A DNA stretch of 36,694 nt from Chamaesiphon sp. GL140_3_metabinner_50 (lineage in GTDB: Bacteria > Cyanobacteriota > Cyanobacteriia > Cyanobacteriales > Chamaesiphonaceae), in the NCBI RefSeq assembly GCF_025361915.1, contig NZ_JANYJC010000107.1, forward strand, positions 1 to 36,694. The letters run 5' to 3'. Shown here piece by piece: positions 1 through 8,690 of the stretch. A program made the translations under genes and the position numbers. Numbering within the stretch: the first letter of the stretch is position 1; the number at the start of each line of letters is the position of its first letter. The notes below the pieces were generated by a model. The model was not told the origin of the DNA. It made no database searches and worked only from the letters and a program-made list of their open reading frames with translations.

Positions 1-897
1 AATCGCGCTCGCCTGTGTTAACCTAACCACATCATACAGAATTCGATCGCCATAAAATTTTATCCAAGCAGCTCGCCCAGATTCATAAGCCGCCATTAGT
101 TCCGGTGCAGAATTCCCCACTCCCCGAATATACTCCAGCTCCAATTCATGAGTAGCCAAAGTCTGCACCAGCATCTTCACAGACTTACTCGACTCATTCC
201 CGCCATGATACCGATATTCCGACACCACTCGATCGTGAAAATAAATCGGGTACTCCCGCGCAATCCGCAAAAATAAACCCAAATCCTCTTCACCCACAGG
301 GAATCCCCCCACAGACTCTATCGCCTCTCGCCGAATCATCGCTGTGGCACATTGAATATTATGTTGCGCCGCCAAAATAGTTCCATAACTAGCAACTGGC
401 GGCGGCTCGGCAAACAGCGGTTGAGTACTATAAGAACCGTCAGGATTAATCGATCGAAATACGTATCGCCCAAACACAAACCCCGCTGCTGGATGTTCTT
501 GCAGACAATTTACCCCGATCTTTACCGCGTCAGGGAGCAAGCAATCGTCAGCGTCTAAAAAAATCAGATACGTACCGCGACTTGCTTCGATTCCAGTATT
601 ACGCGCTCCTGGTAAACCTTGATTGCTTTGATAAATATACGTGACTGTCGGATAGCGATCGCACACCGCTTTAGTATCGTCCGTCGAACCATCATCGACG
701 ACAACGATCTCAATTTGTGGATCTTGCCCGTTGGCGTTGGCGAAGCCTCTCGTTCGCAGAGCGTCTCGGAGAGAAGAGAAGCCTCTCCCGTGGAGAATCG
801 CACTCTCGATGGCTGCTGGTAAAAATTCGCTGCTATTGTATGCCGGAATGATGATAGATACGCTCTTTTCGATCGAGTTTTTCAGCGGTTGATGCAT
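1..897 (-). CDS. Glycosyltransferase family 2, 3' end beyond window
   Basis: Manual translation of the minus strand from ATG at 895-897 is open to base 1: MHQPLKNSIEKSVSIIIPAYNSSEFLPAAIESAIL...QIEIVVVDDGSTDDTKAVCDRY...NQGLPGARNTGIEASRGTYLIFLDADD. Classic GT2 motifs. Not in the ORF track because it has no stop inside the window. Confidence 0.92.
   Translation of the reverse strand, partial: MHQPLKNSIEKSVSIIIPAYNSSEFLPAAIESAILHGRGFSSLRDALRTRGFANANGQDPQIEIVVVDDGSTDDTKAVCDRYPTVTYIYQSNQGLPGARNTGIEASRGTYLIFLDADDCLLPDAVKIGVNCLQEHPAAGFVFGRYVFRSINPDGSYSTQPLFAEPPPVASYGTILAAQHNIQCATAMIRREAIESVGGFPVGEEDLGLFLRIAREYPIYFHDRVVSEYRYHGGNESSKSVKMLVQTLATHELELEYIRGVGNSAPELMAAYESGRAAWIKFYGDRILYDVVRLTQASAI
727..792. 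repeat. Palindromic interspersed repeat inserted in frame in the GT2 gene
   Basis: CCGTTGGCGTTGGCGAAGCCTCTCGTTCGCAGAGCGTCTCGGAGAGAAGAGAAGCCTCTCCCGTGG encodes HGRGFSSLRDALRTRGFANANG between the conserved GT2 strands; similar core CGTTGGCGGAGCCTCTC near 18319. Confidence 0.75.
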
Positions 898-1481
898 TAA
901 CTTTTTACTCCCTGTCACGATCTGTCAGTTTTCGCTACTTTGCGGCTGTAATTAATATGGATCGAATTATCAGTTTCTATATTTGGGCACGATCTCGATA
1001 CCCCTGTAGCTTCAGCCGCACGATTAGATTGGAATATGTAAAGGATCGTACAATGCCAAACTTTTACATCAACATGCTGAGTAACGATCTAGACTGCTAG
1101 CAAAAGTTTCAATTATATTATACTATGTAGTTATTGAATTAAGAGCTATCGGGCAACTTACACAGATTTTCTTAATTTTTCCCCAAAATCTGGCAATTAT
1201 CAACAGCCAGATGACTGAATATATCCTGCACAGGTATCTAAGTCCACTGAGATTTAACTTACGACATTCATCTCGATCGTCTAGCCATTAACTAGAATCT
1301 GTAGTTAATATGTTTATATAAATTTAGCTGCGCGATCGTTGACATTGTTCGTTGTTTTTAGCGATGATAAAACATATTATTCTCACTAAAGTATCTTTAA
1401 CAAATATCACAGATTATTCGTGACTGAGATCACTGCAAGAAGTTTATTTGACTCCATATCACATACTTTCGGAGCGATCGC

Positions 1482-2942
1482 ATGACCGAGTTAAAAAAAA
1501 CCGACCCCATCATCAATCTTTGGCAGACCGAAGATATTCGCGCGACAAATTTGGCAATTCGCTGGCGGACACCGCTAATGGTGCTGCGATCGCTCATGCT
1601 AATTACGCTCGATGCTACGATGTTATTTGGATCGTGGACGATTGCCGACAGGCTCGGTACGCCAACTTTGGGGAGACATATTTCAGATGCGCTGGTACCT
1701 ATTCTCGCAGTTAGCGTCGGCACTCTGATGGCTTCCGGGTTTTATGGTACCGATGATAAGTTACATCGATTTTCTAAATTATTAAAATCACTAACGTTGG
1801 CGCAGTTAATGATTTTAATCGCGGCGTTCTTTTATCATCCAGGACTGTGGTGGGTGTCGCGTTCGGTGTTTGTGTGCGCGTGGGTGTTGAATTTTCTATT
1901 CATCAGCTCGGCTAGATTTTTCTTCGATCTAGTCACAATTCAGATTCGCAAACGCAATCCAGCTTTACAGCAAGCGGTCGTACTAATTGGCGACCGCTCG
2001 GACATCGATAAGGTGAGTAAATTGCTCGATCGCTCTCAACAATTCAGAGTCGATAGTATCATCGACTTATCGCTATGGGACATCCAAAAACAATTAGACC
2101 AAATAATCGATCGCATTCGATCGCGCAAAATTAGCGAAGTATTTATTTGTTCTCAGCAGCTAATTGACAATCAAATTATTCTATTTTGGAATCTCAAAGC
2201 CGCCGGAATTCACCTGCGAGTAGTGCCGACAGAGCTGCAACTACCCCAACGGGCATCTGAGACCAAAATGATCGAAGAAATCCCCACCGTTCGCTTTAAA
2301 TCTTTGGCGATTTTTGGGTTCAATTTTTGGTTGAAACGTTTGTTTGACAAAATTTCTGCTTGCGTCCTATTAATTCTGTTATCGCCGATTTTGGTGACGA
2401 TCGCAATTCTCATCAAACGCTCTTCACCTGGTACTATTTTTTACAGACAGTACCGCGTCGGTCTCAAAGGTCATCGGTTCCGCGTCTGGAAATTTCGGAC
2501 GATGGTTGCCAATGCTAGCGAACTCCAAAAGCAACTAGAAGCACAAAATGAAGTCAAAGGTGGCGTTCTATTTAAAATTAAAGAAGACCCTCGGATTACC
2601 AAAATTGGTAAATTCCTCCGCGATTATAGCTTAGATGAATTACCACAATTATTCAACGTTTTACAAGGACAAATGAGTCTTGTCGGCCCGCGCCCGATCG
2701 CTGTCCGGGATTACGAGCTATCGATCCAAGACGTTAAAGATCTCGATCGCGACAGGTTTCTACGATACGAAGTTTTACCTGGAATTACCGGACTGTGGCA
2801 GGTGAAAGGACGCAGTAGCAGCGATTCCGAAGAGATTTTTTATTGGGATATGGTTTACATTCTCCAATGGTCGCTCGCGCTCGATTTAAAGATTTTACTC
2901 GAAACAATCAGAGTAGTGTTGTTTAAAGAAGGATCTTGTTAA
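1482..2942 (+). CDS. Exopolysaccharide biosynthesis polyprenyl glycosylphosphotransferase (WcaJ/CpsE-like sugar transferase)
   Basis: N-terminal membrane helices; C-terminal bacterial sugar transferase motifs KRLFDKISACVLLILLSP, VWKFRTMVANA, SLDELPQLFNVLQGQMSLVGPRPI, LPGITGLWQVKGRSS. Confidence 0.93.
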   Translation: MTELKKTDPIINLWQTEDIRATNLAIRWRTPLMVLRSLMLITLDATMLFGSWTIADRLGTPTLGRHISDALVPILAVSVGTLMASGFYGTDDKLHRFSKLLKSLTLAQLMILIAAFFYHPGLWWVSRSVFVCAWVLNFLFISSARFFFDLVTIQIRKRNPALQQAVVLIGDRSDIDKVSKLLDRSQQFRVDSIIDLSLWDIQKQLDQIIDRIRSRKISEVFICSQQLIDNQIILFWNLKAAGIHLRVVPTELQLPQRASETKMIEEIPTVRFKSLAIFGFNFWLKRLFDKISACVLLILLSPILVTIAILIKRSSPGTIFYRQYRVGLKGHRFRVWKFRTMVANASELQKQLEAQNEVKGGVLFKIKEDPRITKIGKFLRDYSLDELPQLFNVLQGQMSLVGPRPIAVRDYELSIQDVKDLDRDRFLRYEVLPGITGLWQVKGRSSSDSEEIFYWDMVYILQWSLALDLKILLETIRVVLFKEGSC

Positions 2943-2945
2943 GTT

Positions 2946-2972
2946 AGTGGATAGTGGATAGTGAATAGTGGA
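2946..2972. repeat. 7-bp short tandem repeat (GGATAGT-type)
   Basis: gtggatagtggatagtgaatagtggat. Confidence 0.8.
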
Positions 2973-3068
2973 TGTGACACTAAGAATGTAGTATAAATCG
3001 ATCGCGGACGATCGGATTACAATTGGGTTTAGGAGTGGAGGCTCAATAATCTCCAATATTTCTAACTC

Positions 3069-4430
3069 ATGAATAGCCGTAAATATTTAGTGTTGATGGC
3101 TGTCGCGATCTCCATCATCACGCCAAGTGCGATGGGTTTACTGCAAGGAAATCACTGCTGGCAAATGATTCCGGTCTTTGTATCTGCTAGTATTTTGATG
3201 TTAGTTGCCGGATTAGGGCAATTAAAGCTAATTATTTCCACACCCTGGCTATTTCCAGCCTCGATCGGTTTGGGACTAATTGGTGCCACAACTTCGGCAA
3301 TTCTATTTTACCTGTACCCAATCTTCACATTTCCAGTACCGACTGGTCGGTATGCTGTCGGCACGATCTCGATCGATTTAGTCGATAAATCCCGGATTGA
3401 ATTGTGCGATCCGACTACCACTAATGCCAATCGAGAATTAGTCGTTCGCGTCTGGTACCCGGCAATCGCCAATAATAACAGCCCAAAAACTCCTTACATT
3501 GAAGATCCACGGTTAATTCCGTCAGGGTTATTCAGTCATTTGAGATTGGTGAAAACTCATGCCATTCCAGCGGCACCGATCGCCACGACGGCGACTCCAT
3601 ACCCCATAATTATTTATACTCCCTCATGGGGCGGCTCTAAAACCGATAATACCTTTCAAACTCAAGAGTTAGCCAGTCAAGGTTATGTCGTCATCGGTTT
3701 AGAACATGCTTGTTCGGTACCGATGGCGATTTACCCCAGCGGTAGAGTCATTCGCAGCAATTTAGCTGCCGATTACACGTCTTCTGATGCCGCGATGGCA
3801 AAGTTCCTCACCGTCGCCCGATCGCAATTAGATCTCAGAACTCAAGATGTGCGGTTTATACTCGATCGATTGCCAGAATTGAACGCTACTCATCAGCTCT
3901 TAACAGGTAAGCTCAACCTCAGTAAAATTGGGATTTTCGGGCCTTCGTTTGGCGGCGCGGTTGCAGCACAAGCATGTTCGCTCGATGCACGGCTCAAAGC
4001 TGGGTTGAATATGGATGGCTTAATGTTTAGCTCGTCTGCACAAACAGGTGCAACGCAACCATTCTTATTCATGAATTCCGATTATCCCCGTCCTACTACT
4101 GCCGAACTCCGCTCTACGAATGGTAAGAAGCGACGCGCGCAACAAACCGATGAATGGGGATTCCAGCAGCGGGAACGATGGTTTCAGCAGCATGGCGGCT
4201 ACAATCTCACCCTCTTGGGTGCCGCTCACATGAATTTTGCTGATTCTCCATTGAAATCGCGGTTTGGCAATGGTGGCGGTAAAATTTCGCCCGAACGCGC
4301 AATGCAGATTATTAATCAATATACGGTGGCATTTTTCGATCGCCATCTCAAACAAATCGATTCGTCACTACTCACACCCAAATCTACCAGTCCCTTTCCT
4401 GAAGTAATCTTTCAAAATTTTAGGCTTTAG
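3069..4430 (+). CDS. Alpha/beta hydrolase with N-terminal membrane helices (PAF-acetylhydrolase/dienelactone hydrolase-like)
   Basis: IIIYTPSWGGSKTDNTFQTQELASQGYVVIGLEH and nucleophile elbow GIFGPSFGGAVA; His region LLGAAHMNFAD. Confidence 0.8.
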   Translation: MNSRKYLVLMAVAISIITPSAMGLLQGNHCWQMIPVFVSASILMLVAGLGQLKLIISTPWLFPASIGLGLIGATTSAILFYLYPIFTFPVPTGRYAVGTISIDLVDKSRIELCDPTTTNANRELVVRVWYPAIANNNSPKTPYIEDPRLIPSGLFSHLRLVKTHAIPAAPIATTATPYPIIIYTPSWGGSKTDNTFQTQELASQGYVVIGLEHACSVPMAIYPSGRVIRSNLAADYTSSDAAMAKFLTVARSQLDLRTQDVRFILDRLPELNATHQLLTGKLNLSKIGIFGPSFGGAVAAQACSLDARLKAGLNMDGLMFSSSAQTGATQPFLFMNSDYPRPTTAELRSTNGKKRRAQQTDEWGFQQRERWFQQHGGYNLTLLGAAHMNFADSPLKSRFGNGGGKISPERAMQIINQYTVAFFDRHLKQIDSSLLTPKSTSPFPEVIFQNFRL

Positions 4431-4475
4431 GTTTTAGGTTTTAGGCTTTAGGCTTTAGGCTTTAGGCTTTAGGCG
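4419..4475. repeat. 7-bp short tandem repeat (TTTAGGC)n
   Basis: About eight tandem heptamers ttaggct/ttaggtt immediately at the stop codon of the hydrolase. Confidence 0.9.
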
Positions 4476-4489
4476 TTGGAACTGCGTTC

Positions 4490-4513
4490 CTTACTTCTTA
4501 CTTCTTACTCTCT
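4490..4513. repeat. 7-bp short tandem repeat (TTACTTC)n
   Basis: ttacttcttacttcttactct. Confidence 0.85.
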
Positions 4514-4521
4514 AATCCCCA

Positions 4522-4546
4522 ATACCCGACTAAAATAGTCGGGTAT
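4522..4546 (+). terminator. Hairpin, possible terminator
   Basis: Perfect inverted repeat ATACCCGACTA-AAA-TAGTCGGGTAT, followed by a weak T run. Confidence 0.5.
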
Positions 4547-4623
4547 ATTTGACGGCTCGATCGAGCCATGATAAGCTTATTTTCAACAAGTAGACGGATA
4601 TCTAATCACCACTGCCTCCAACC

Positions 4624-5922
4624 ATGACCCAAGCAACCTTAAACAGCAACAGAACGACTGCCGCCAAAGGACTAGCCTGTAAAGAGTGCGGTACAGAGTA
4701 CGAACTCAAAGCCACCCACATTTGCGAACTCTGCTTCGGGCCATTGGAAGTGCAATATGATTATGATTACCTCCGTACTAAGGTGACTCGCGAGAGCATC
4801 AAAGCAGGCCCCAACTCGATTTGGCGGTACAAAGATTTACTCCCCGTTCCCGACGAGCATATCGTCGATGTCGGTACCGGGATGACACCATTACTTAAAG
4901 CCAATCGGTTGGCGCGTCGCCTAGGCTTAAAAAATCTCTACATTAAAAACGATGCTGTAAATATGCCCACCTTGAGCTTCAAGGATCGGGTGGTATCGGT
5001 GGCACTTTCCAAAGCTAAAGAATTTGGCTTCTCAACTATTTCTTGTGCGAGTACTGGTAACTTAGCCAACTCCACCGCAGCGATCGCGGCTCATGCAGGC
5101 TTAGAATGTTGTGTATTCATCCCAGCAGACCTCGAAGCAGGTAAAGTCCTGGGCACGGTCATTTATGGCCCCACTGTCATGGCAGTTCAAGGCAACTACG
5201 ACCAAGTAAATCGCCTCTGTTGTGAAGTTGCCAACACATATGGTTGGGGATTTGTCAATATCAATCTTCGCCCTTACTACTCCGAAGGTTCCAAAACCCT
5301 CGGCTATGAAGTCGCCGAACAACTCGGCTGGCAATTACCCGACCACATCGTCGCGCCATTAGCTTCTGGTTCGTTATTTACCAAAATTCACAAAGGCTTC
5401 CAAGAATTTGTCAAAATCGGCTTAGTCGAAGATAAACCAGTTCGGTTCAGCGGCGCACAAGCTGAAGGCTGTTCGCCGATCGCTCAAGCATACGCCGCAG
5501 GTCGCGATTTTGTCACCCCAGTCAAACCCAATACGATCGCTAAATCGATCGCAATTGGCAACCCCGCTGACGGCATTTACGCACTAGAGCTCGCCCGCAA
5601 AACCAACGGTAATATCGAATCCGTCACCGATGCCGAAATCATCGAAGGGATGAAACTACTCGCAGAAACTGAAGGCATTTTCACTGAAACTGCTGGTGGT
5701 ACCACCATTGCCGTCCTCAAGAAGCTCGTGGAAGCTGGTAAAATCAACCCCGACGAAACGACCGTAGTTTACATCACTGGTAACGGACTCAAAACCCAAG
5801 AATCGATTCAAGGCTACGTTAGCGAACCCTTCCAAATCGAAGCCAAACTAGATAGCTTTGAACGTGCGCTCGAACGCTCCCAAACACTCGATCGCCTCGA
5901 CTGGGCACAAACACAAGTCTAG
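4624..5922 (+). CDS. thrC: Threonine synthase
   Basis: N-terminal zinc ribbon CKECGTEYELKATHICELC; PLP fold type II motif NMPTLSFKDRVVSVALSKAKEFG, ASTGNLANSTAAIAAHAG; full-length 432 aa. Confidence 0.95.
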   Translation: MTQATLNSNRTTAAKGLACKECGTEYELKATHICELCFGPLEVQYDYDYLRTKVTRESIKAGPNSIWRYKDLLPVPDEHIVDVGTGMTPLLKANRLARRLGLKNLYIKNDAVNMPTLSFKDRVVSVALSKAKEFGFSTISCASTGNLANSTAAIAAHAGLECCVFIPADLEAGKVLGTVIYGPTVMAVQGNYDQVNRLCCEVANTYGWGFVNINLRPYYSEGSKTLGYEVAEQLGWQLPDHIVAPLASGSLFTKIHKGFQEFVKIGLVEDKPVRFSGAQAEGCSPIAQAYAAGRDFVTPVKPNTIAKSIAIGNPADGIYALELARKTNGNIESVTDAEIIEGMKLLAETEGIFTETAGGTTIAVLKKLVEAGKINPDETTVVYITGNGLKTQESIQGYVSEPFQIEAKLDSFERALERSQTLDRLDWAQTQV

Positions 5923-6000
5923 GCTTTAGGCTTTGGAACTGCGTTCCAGATTCTTAATAATTACACTTCTTACTTCTTACTTTTTTCTCCCATCTCCTTC

Positions 6001-6276
6001 ATGACTGTTAAAGTATTAATCCCTACTGCACTCCAAAAATTTACCAGCGATCGCGCGACGATCGAATGTAATGGTAATAGTATTGCTGAGTTATTAGATG
6101 CCCTTGAATCTGACTGTCCCGGTGTGAAAGCCAGATTGTGTGATGGAGCTGGTCAATTACGAAGATTTCTCAATCTCTATGTCAATGACGAAGATATTCG
6201 CTTCCTGGATGGTACGAATACACTACTCAACGATGGCGACCAAGTAAGTATCGTTCCGGCTGTAGCTGGCGGCTAG
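6001..6276 (+). CDS. MoaD/ThiS-family ubiquitin-like sulfur carrier protein
   Basis: 91-aa beta-grasp-sized protein ending [14 protein letters not shown] (C-terminal Gly-Gly). Confidence 0.88.
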   Translation: MTVKVLIPTALQKFTSDRATIECNGNSIAELLDALESDCPGVKARLCDGAGQLRRFLNLYVNDEDIRFLDGTNTLLNDGDQVSIVPAVAGG

Positions 6277-6450
6277 ATTAGATCGATCGTTCCAAAAAAC
6301 CCTAACTTATCTATAAAGTCGGGGCTTTTTCTGTTTCCCGTTTTGCTACGCACCGATCGAATATAGTGCGATCGCCTATTTTGTAGTCGTGGTGGGCAGC
6401 TTGGATTTCGGCAATGTCATCAGGTGAATTCTCATCATCTGAAAATAATT

Positions 6451-6475
6451 CAGCTTCTGTATGTATCAGAAGCTG
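6451..6475. repeat. Perfect inverted repeat, 9-bp arms, 7-nt loop
   Basis: CAGCTTCTG-tatgtat-CAGAAGCTG. Confidence 0.85.
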
Positions 6476-6483
6476 GTATTTTT

Positions 6484-6510
6484 CAGCAATTTCATTACTA
6501 GAAATTGCTG
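6484..6510. repeat. Perfect inverted repeat, 10-bp arms, 7-nt loop
   Basis: CAGCAATTTC-attacta-GAAATTGCTG. Confidence 0.85.
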
Positions 6511-6525
6511 CTAGCAACAATTGAA

Positions 6526-6921
6526 ATGATGCGATATCAACAAGCTCTCAAACATCGATCGATTTGGTCGCATGGCCCTATTATTGGAACGATCGGACGA
6601 ATTGTTTATCTAAGTTTATGGGTGAGTTTGATCGGTCTATTTTGGCTGAGAATAGCTCAGTTCATTGGCATCAAGACATATACCGGACAACAGTTATTAG
6701 TTATTCTACAACAATCGATCGCTAAAAATTCTGCGATTTATATAGCTTTATTTTGCGGTCTAGAATTGGGCGCAATGAGTCACTACCTGAGCGATTGGTT
6801 GGTCTCGACATATAAGCGGTCTCCATTTCGTAATCTCGATGCTCGTAAGTCAACCTTAAAAGTAGCTAGCAAGCCCAAAAAGGTGCCTACTAAATCGAAT
6901 GGAAAATCGCGAGTTAGATAA
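6526..6921 (+). CDS. Hypothetical membrane protein
   Basis: ORF 6505..6921; start at 6526 (MMRYQQALKHR) looks more natural than 6505. Two hydrophobic segments. Confidence 0.5.
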   Translation: MMRYQQALKHRSIWSHGPIIGTIGRIVYLSLWVSLIGLFWLRIAQFIGIKTYTGQQLLVILQQSIAKNSAIYIALFCGLELGAMSHYLSDWLVSTYKRSPFRNLDARKSTLKVASKPKKVPTKSNGKSRVR

Positions 6922-6957
6922 CCCACTATACAGCTAATATCCACCATTCACTAATTT

Positions 6958-7893
6958 ATGAATATAGTAGACAAGACATACTTAGAAATCCTCGACCGCA
7001 TCCTAGCAGAAGGAAGCAGAGAAACTAACCGCACGGGTACCGATACCGTCTCATTATTCGGGCTGAGTTATCGGCTACCTGTTACGGCTGAAGCCTTCCC
7101 AATTTTGACTCATAAAAAGATTCAATGGCGCAGCTTAGTAACAGAATTAATTTGGTACCTATCTGGCGAACCACATATTCGCAATCTCAAACAGCATACT
7201 AAAATTTGGGATGCATGGAGCGATGCGGATGGTAATTTAGAAACTGCTTACGGTAGGTTCTGGCGATATTATCCAGTTCCCGGTTATGCGGCTCCGATTC
7301 GGCGCGATAATAGCAACTATTTATGCGATGGCGAATCGTTGGTTAATCTAACCGACAGCAAATATCGACACGATCTAATTATCGATACCGAGCAAAATTT
7401 AGTTTTGCCCTGTTTCGATCAATTTAGATGGGCGATAGATGAATTAAAACGTAATCCTCGATCGCGTAGATTGCATATTACAGCTTGGTATCCACCCAAT
7501 GCAACCATGAGTAAGCTACCACCTTGCCATCATAGTTTTACGTTAAATTATCAAGGTGGTAAATTAAATTTACATCTGCAACAACGCTCCTCAGATCATT
7601 GTGTTGGTAATCCTTTCAATTTAACTTGTTATTCATTACTACTACTACTAATTTGCCGAGAAGTTAATCTCATACCAGGAGATTTTTATCACTCGATTAC
7701 CGATGCACATGTATATGTCGATCATATCGAACCCTATCAGGCTGCTAGCCGCGAGACTTATGATTTACCGCAATTAGATTTGAGTCAATTAGGCGATCGA
7801 TCGATGTTCGATCTGACTTATGATGATATCGATCGGATTCAGTTAGTTAATTATCAACATGGTGCATTTATTAAATTACCTGTAGCTGTTTAG
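6958..7893 (+). CDS. thyA: Thymidylate synthase (ThyA type)
   Basis: YLEILDRILAEGSRETNRTGTDTVSLFG; WRSLVTELIWYLSGE; catalytic Cys in LPPCHHSFTL; LHLQQRSSDHCVGNPFNLTCYSLLL; DAHVYVDHIEP. Confidence 0.95.
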   Translation: MNIVDKTYLEILDRILAEGSRETNRTGTDTVSLFGLSYRLPVTAEAFPILTHKKIQWRSLVTELIWYLSGEPHIRNLKQHTKIWDAWSDADGNLETAYGRFWRYYPVPGYAAPIRRDNSNYLCDGESLVNLTDSKYRHDLIIDTEQNLVLPCFDQFRWAIDELKRNPRSRRLHITAWYPPNATMSKLPPCHHSFTLNYQGGKLNLHLQQRSSDHCVGNPFNLTCYSLLLLLICREVNLIPGDFYHSITDAHVYVDHIEPYQAASRETYDLPQLDLSQLGDRSMFDLTYDDIDRIQLVNYQHGAFIKLPVAV

Positions 7894-7909
7894 AAAATAG
7901 AGTCATAAA

Positions 7910-8473
7910 ATGGTACAAAAAATTCTGATTGCGGCGATCGATAAAGATGGTGGTATTGGTAAAGATGGTTACATGCCTTGGCATTATCCAGCCGATCTAA
8001 AACTATTTATGAATCTAACGATGGGTAATACGATCGTGATGGGCAGAAAGACATTTGATGGTATGTTCGATCGCGAGAAAGTTCCATTAAAGGGCAGACA
8101 AAATATTATTGTGACATCTAAGGTTGCCGAATATCGATCGCAATTTGCAGATAAATATCCATCATCGGAACTAGGTTTCACTGACGACCTGAATTGTGGC
8201 GATGTAGAATTAGCTAAAGACACCAAAATATTTTATTGTGGCGGTGCTAATCTCTACCAGCAAACAATCGATACTGTCGATATGATGTATCTATCGCGTC
8301 TGGAAGATAGTTATGATTGCGATACTTTTTTTCCGCAAGATCCGCAGTCGTTAGGTCAAGAATTTGCTCCATATATTCCAGCTTATATGGCTAAGAGTTT
8401 TTCCGATCGCATGGCAGGTAAAAAATCTTTTACTTTTGAGATCTATGCGCCTAAGCCATTAATTATTTATTAA
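7910..8473 (+). CDS. folA: Dihydrofolate reductase
   Basis: ILIAAIDKDGGIGKDGYMPWHYPADLKLFMNLTMGNTIVMGRKTFDGM; FYCGGANLYQQTI. Confidence 0.92.
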   Translation: MVQKILIAAIDKDGGIGKDGYMPWHYPADLKLFMNLTMGNTIVMGRKTFDGMFDREKVPLKGRQNIIVTSKVAEYRSQFADKYPSSELGFTDDLNCGDVELAKDTKIFYCGGANLYQQTIDTVDMMYLSRLEDSYDCDTFFPQDPQSLGQEFAPYIPAYMAKSFSDRMAGKKSFTFEIYAPKPLIIY

Positions 8474-8690
8474 TATTTTGGTATTTAGCTAACTAGCAAT
8501 TGAAATAGATTTTAGGTAATTTACGATAAAAATATACGATCTGAACTATGACTTATTTGATTAATAGATGAACTAAAATTGTCGGATAGCAGTCCATTAA
8601 AGTCCATCAGTCAATCATTTTAATCATAGTTTAGACGATATTAGAGGAGGATTATTTCCAGGAATTACCTCGATCTATCAACACATAATT

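Noticed and set aside
564-822. ORFs 564..803 (-) and 619..822 (+)
   Set aside because: They are out-of-frame readings through the GT2 gene and its repeat insert; the GT2 frame is the coding one.
4419-4475. (TTTAGGC)n as a telomere-like sequence
   Set aside because: Internal to the chromosome segment, between genes, and one of many 7-bp repeats of unrelated unit; resemblance to nematode telomere repeat is coincidental.
6311-6520. 69-aa minus-strand ORF
   Set aside because: No recognisable family, overlaps the start of the plus-strand ORF and is partly made of the two hairpins; cannot support it as a gene.
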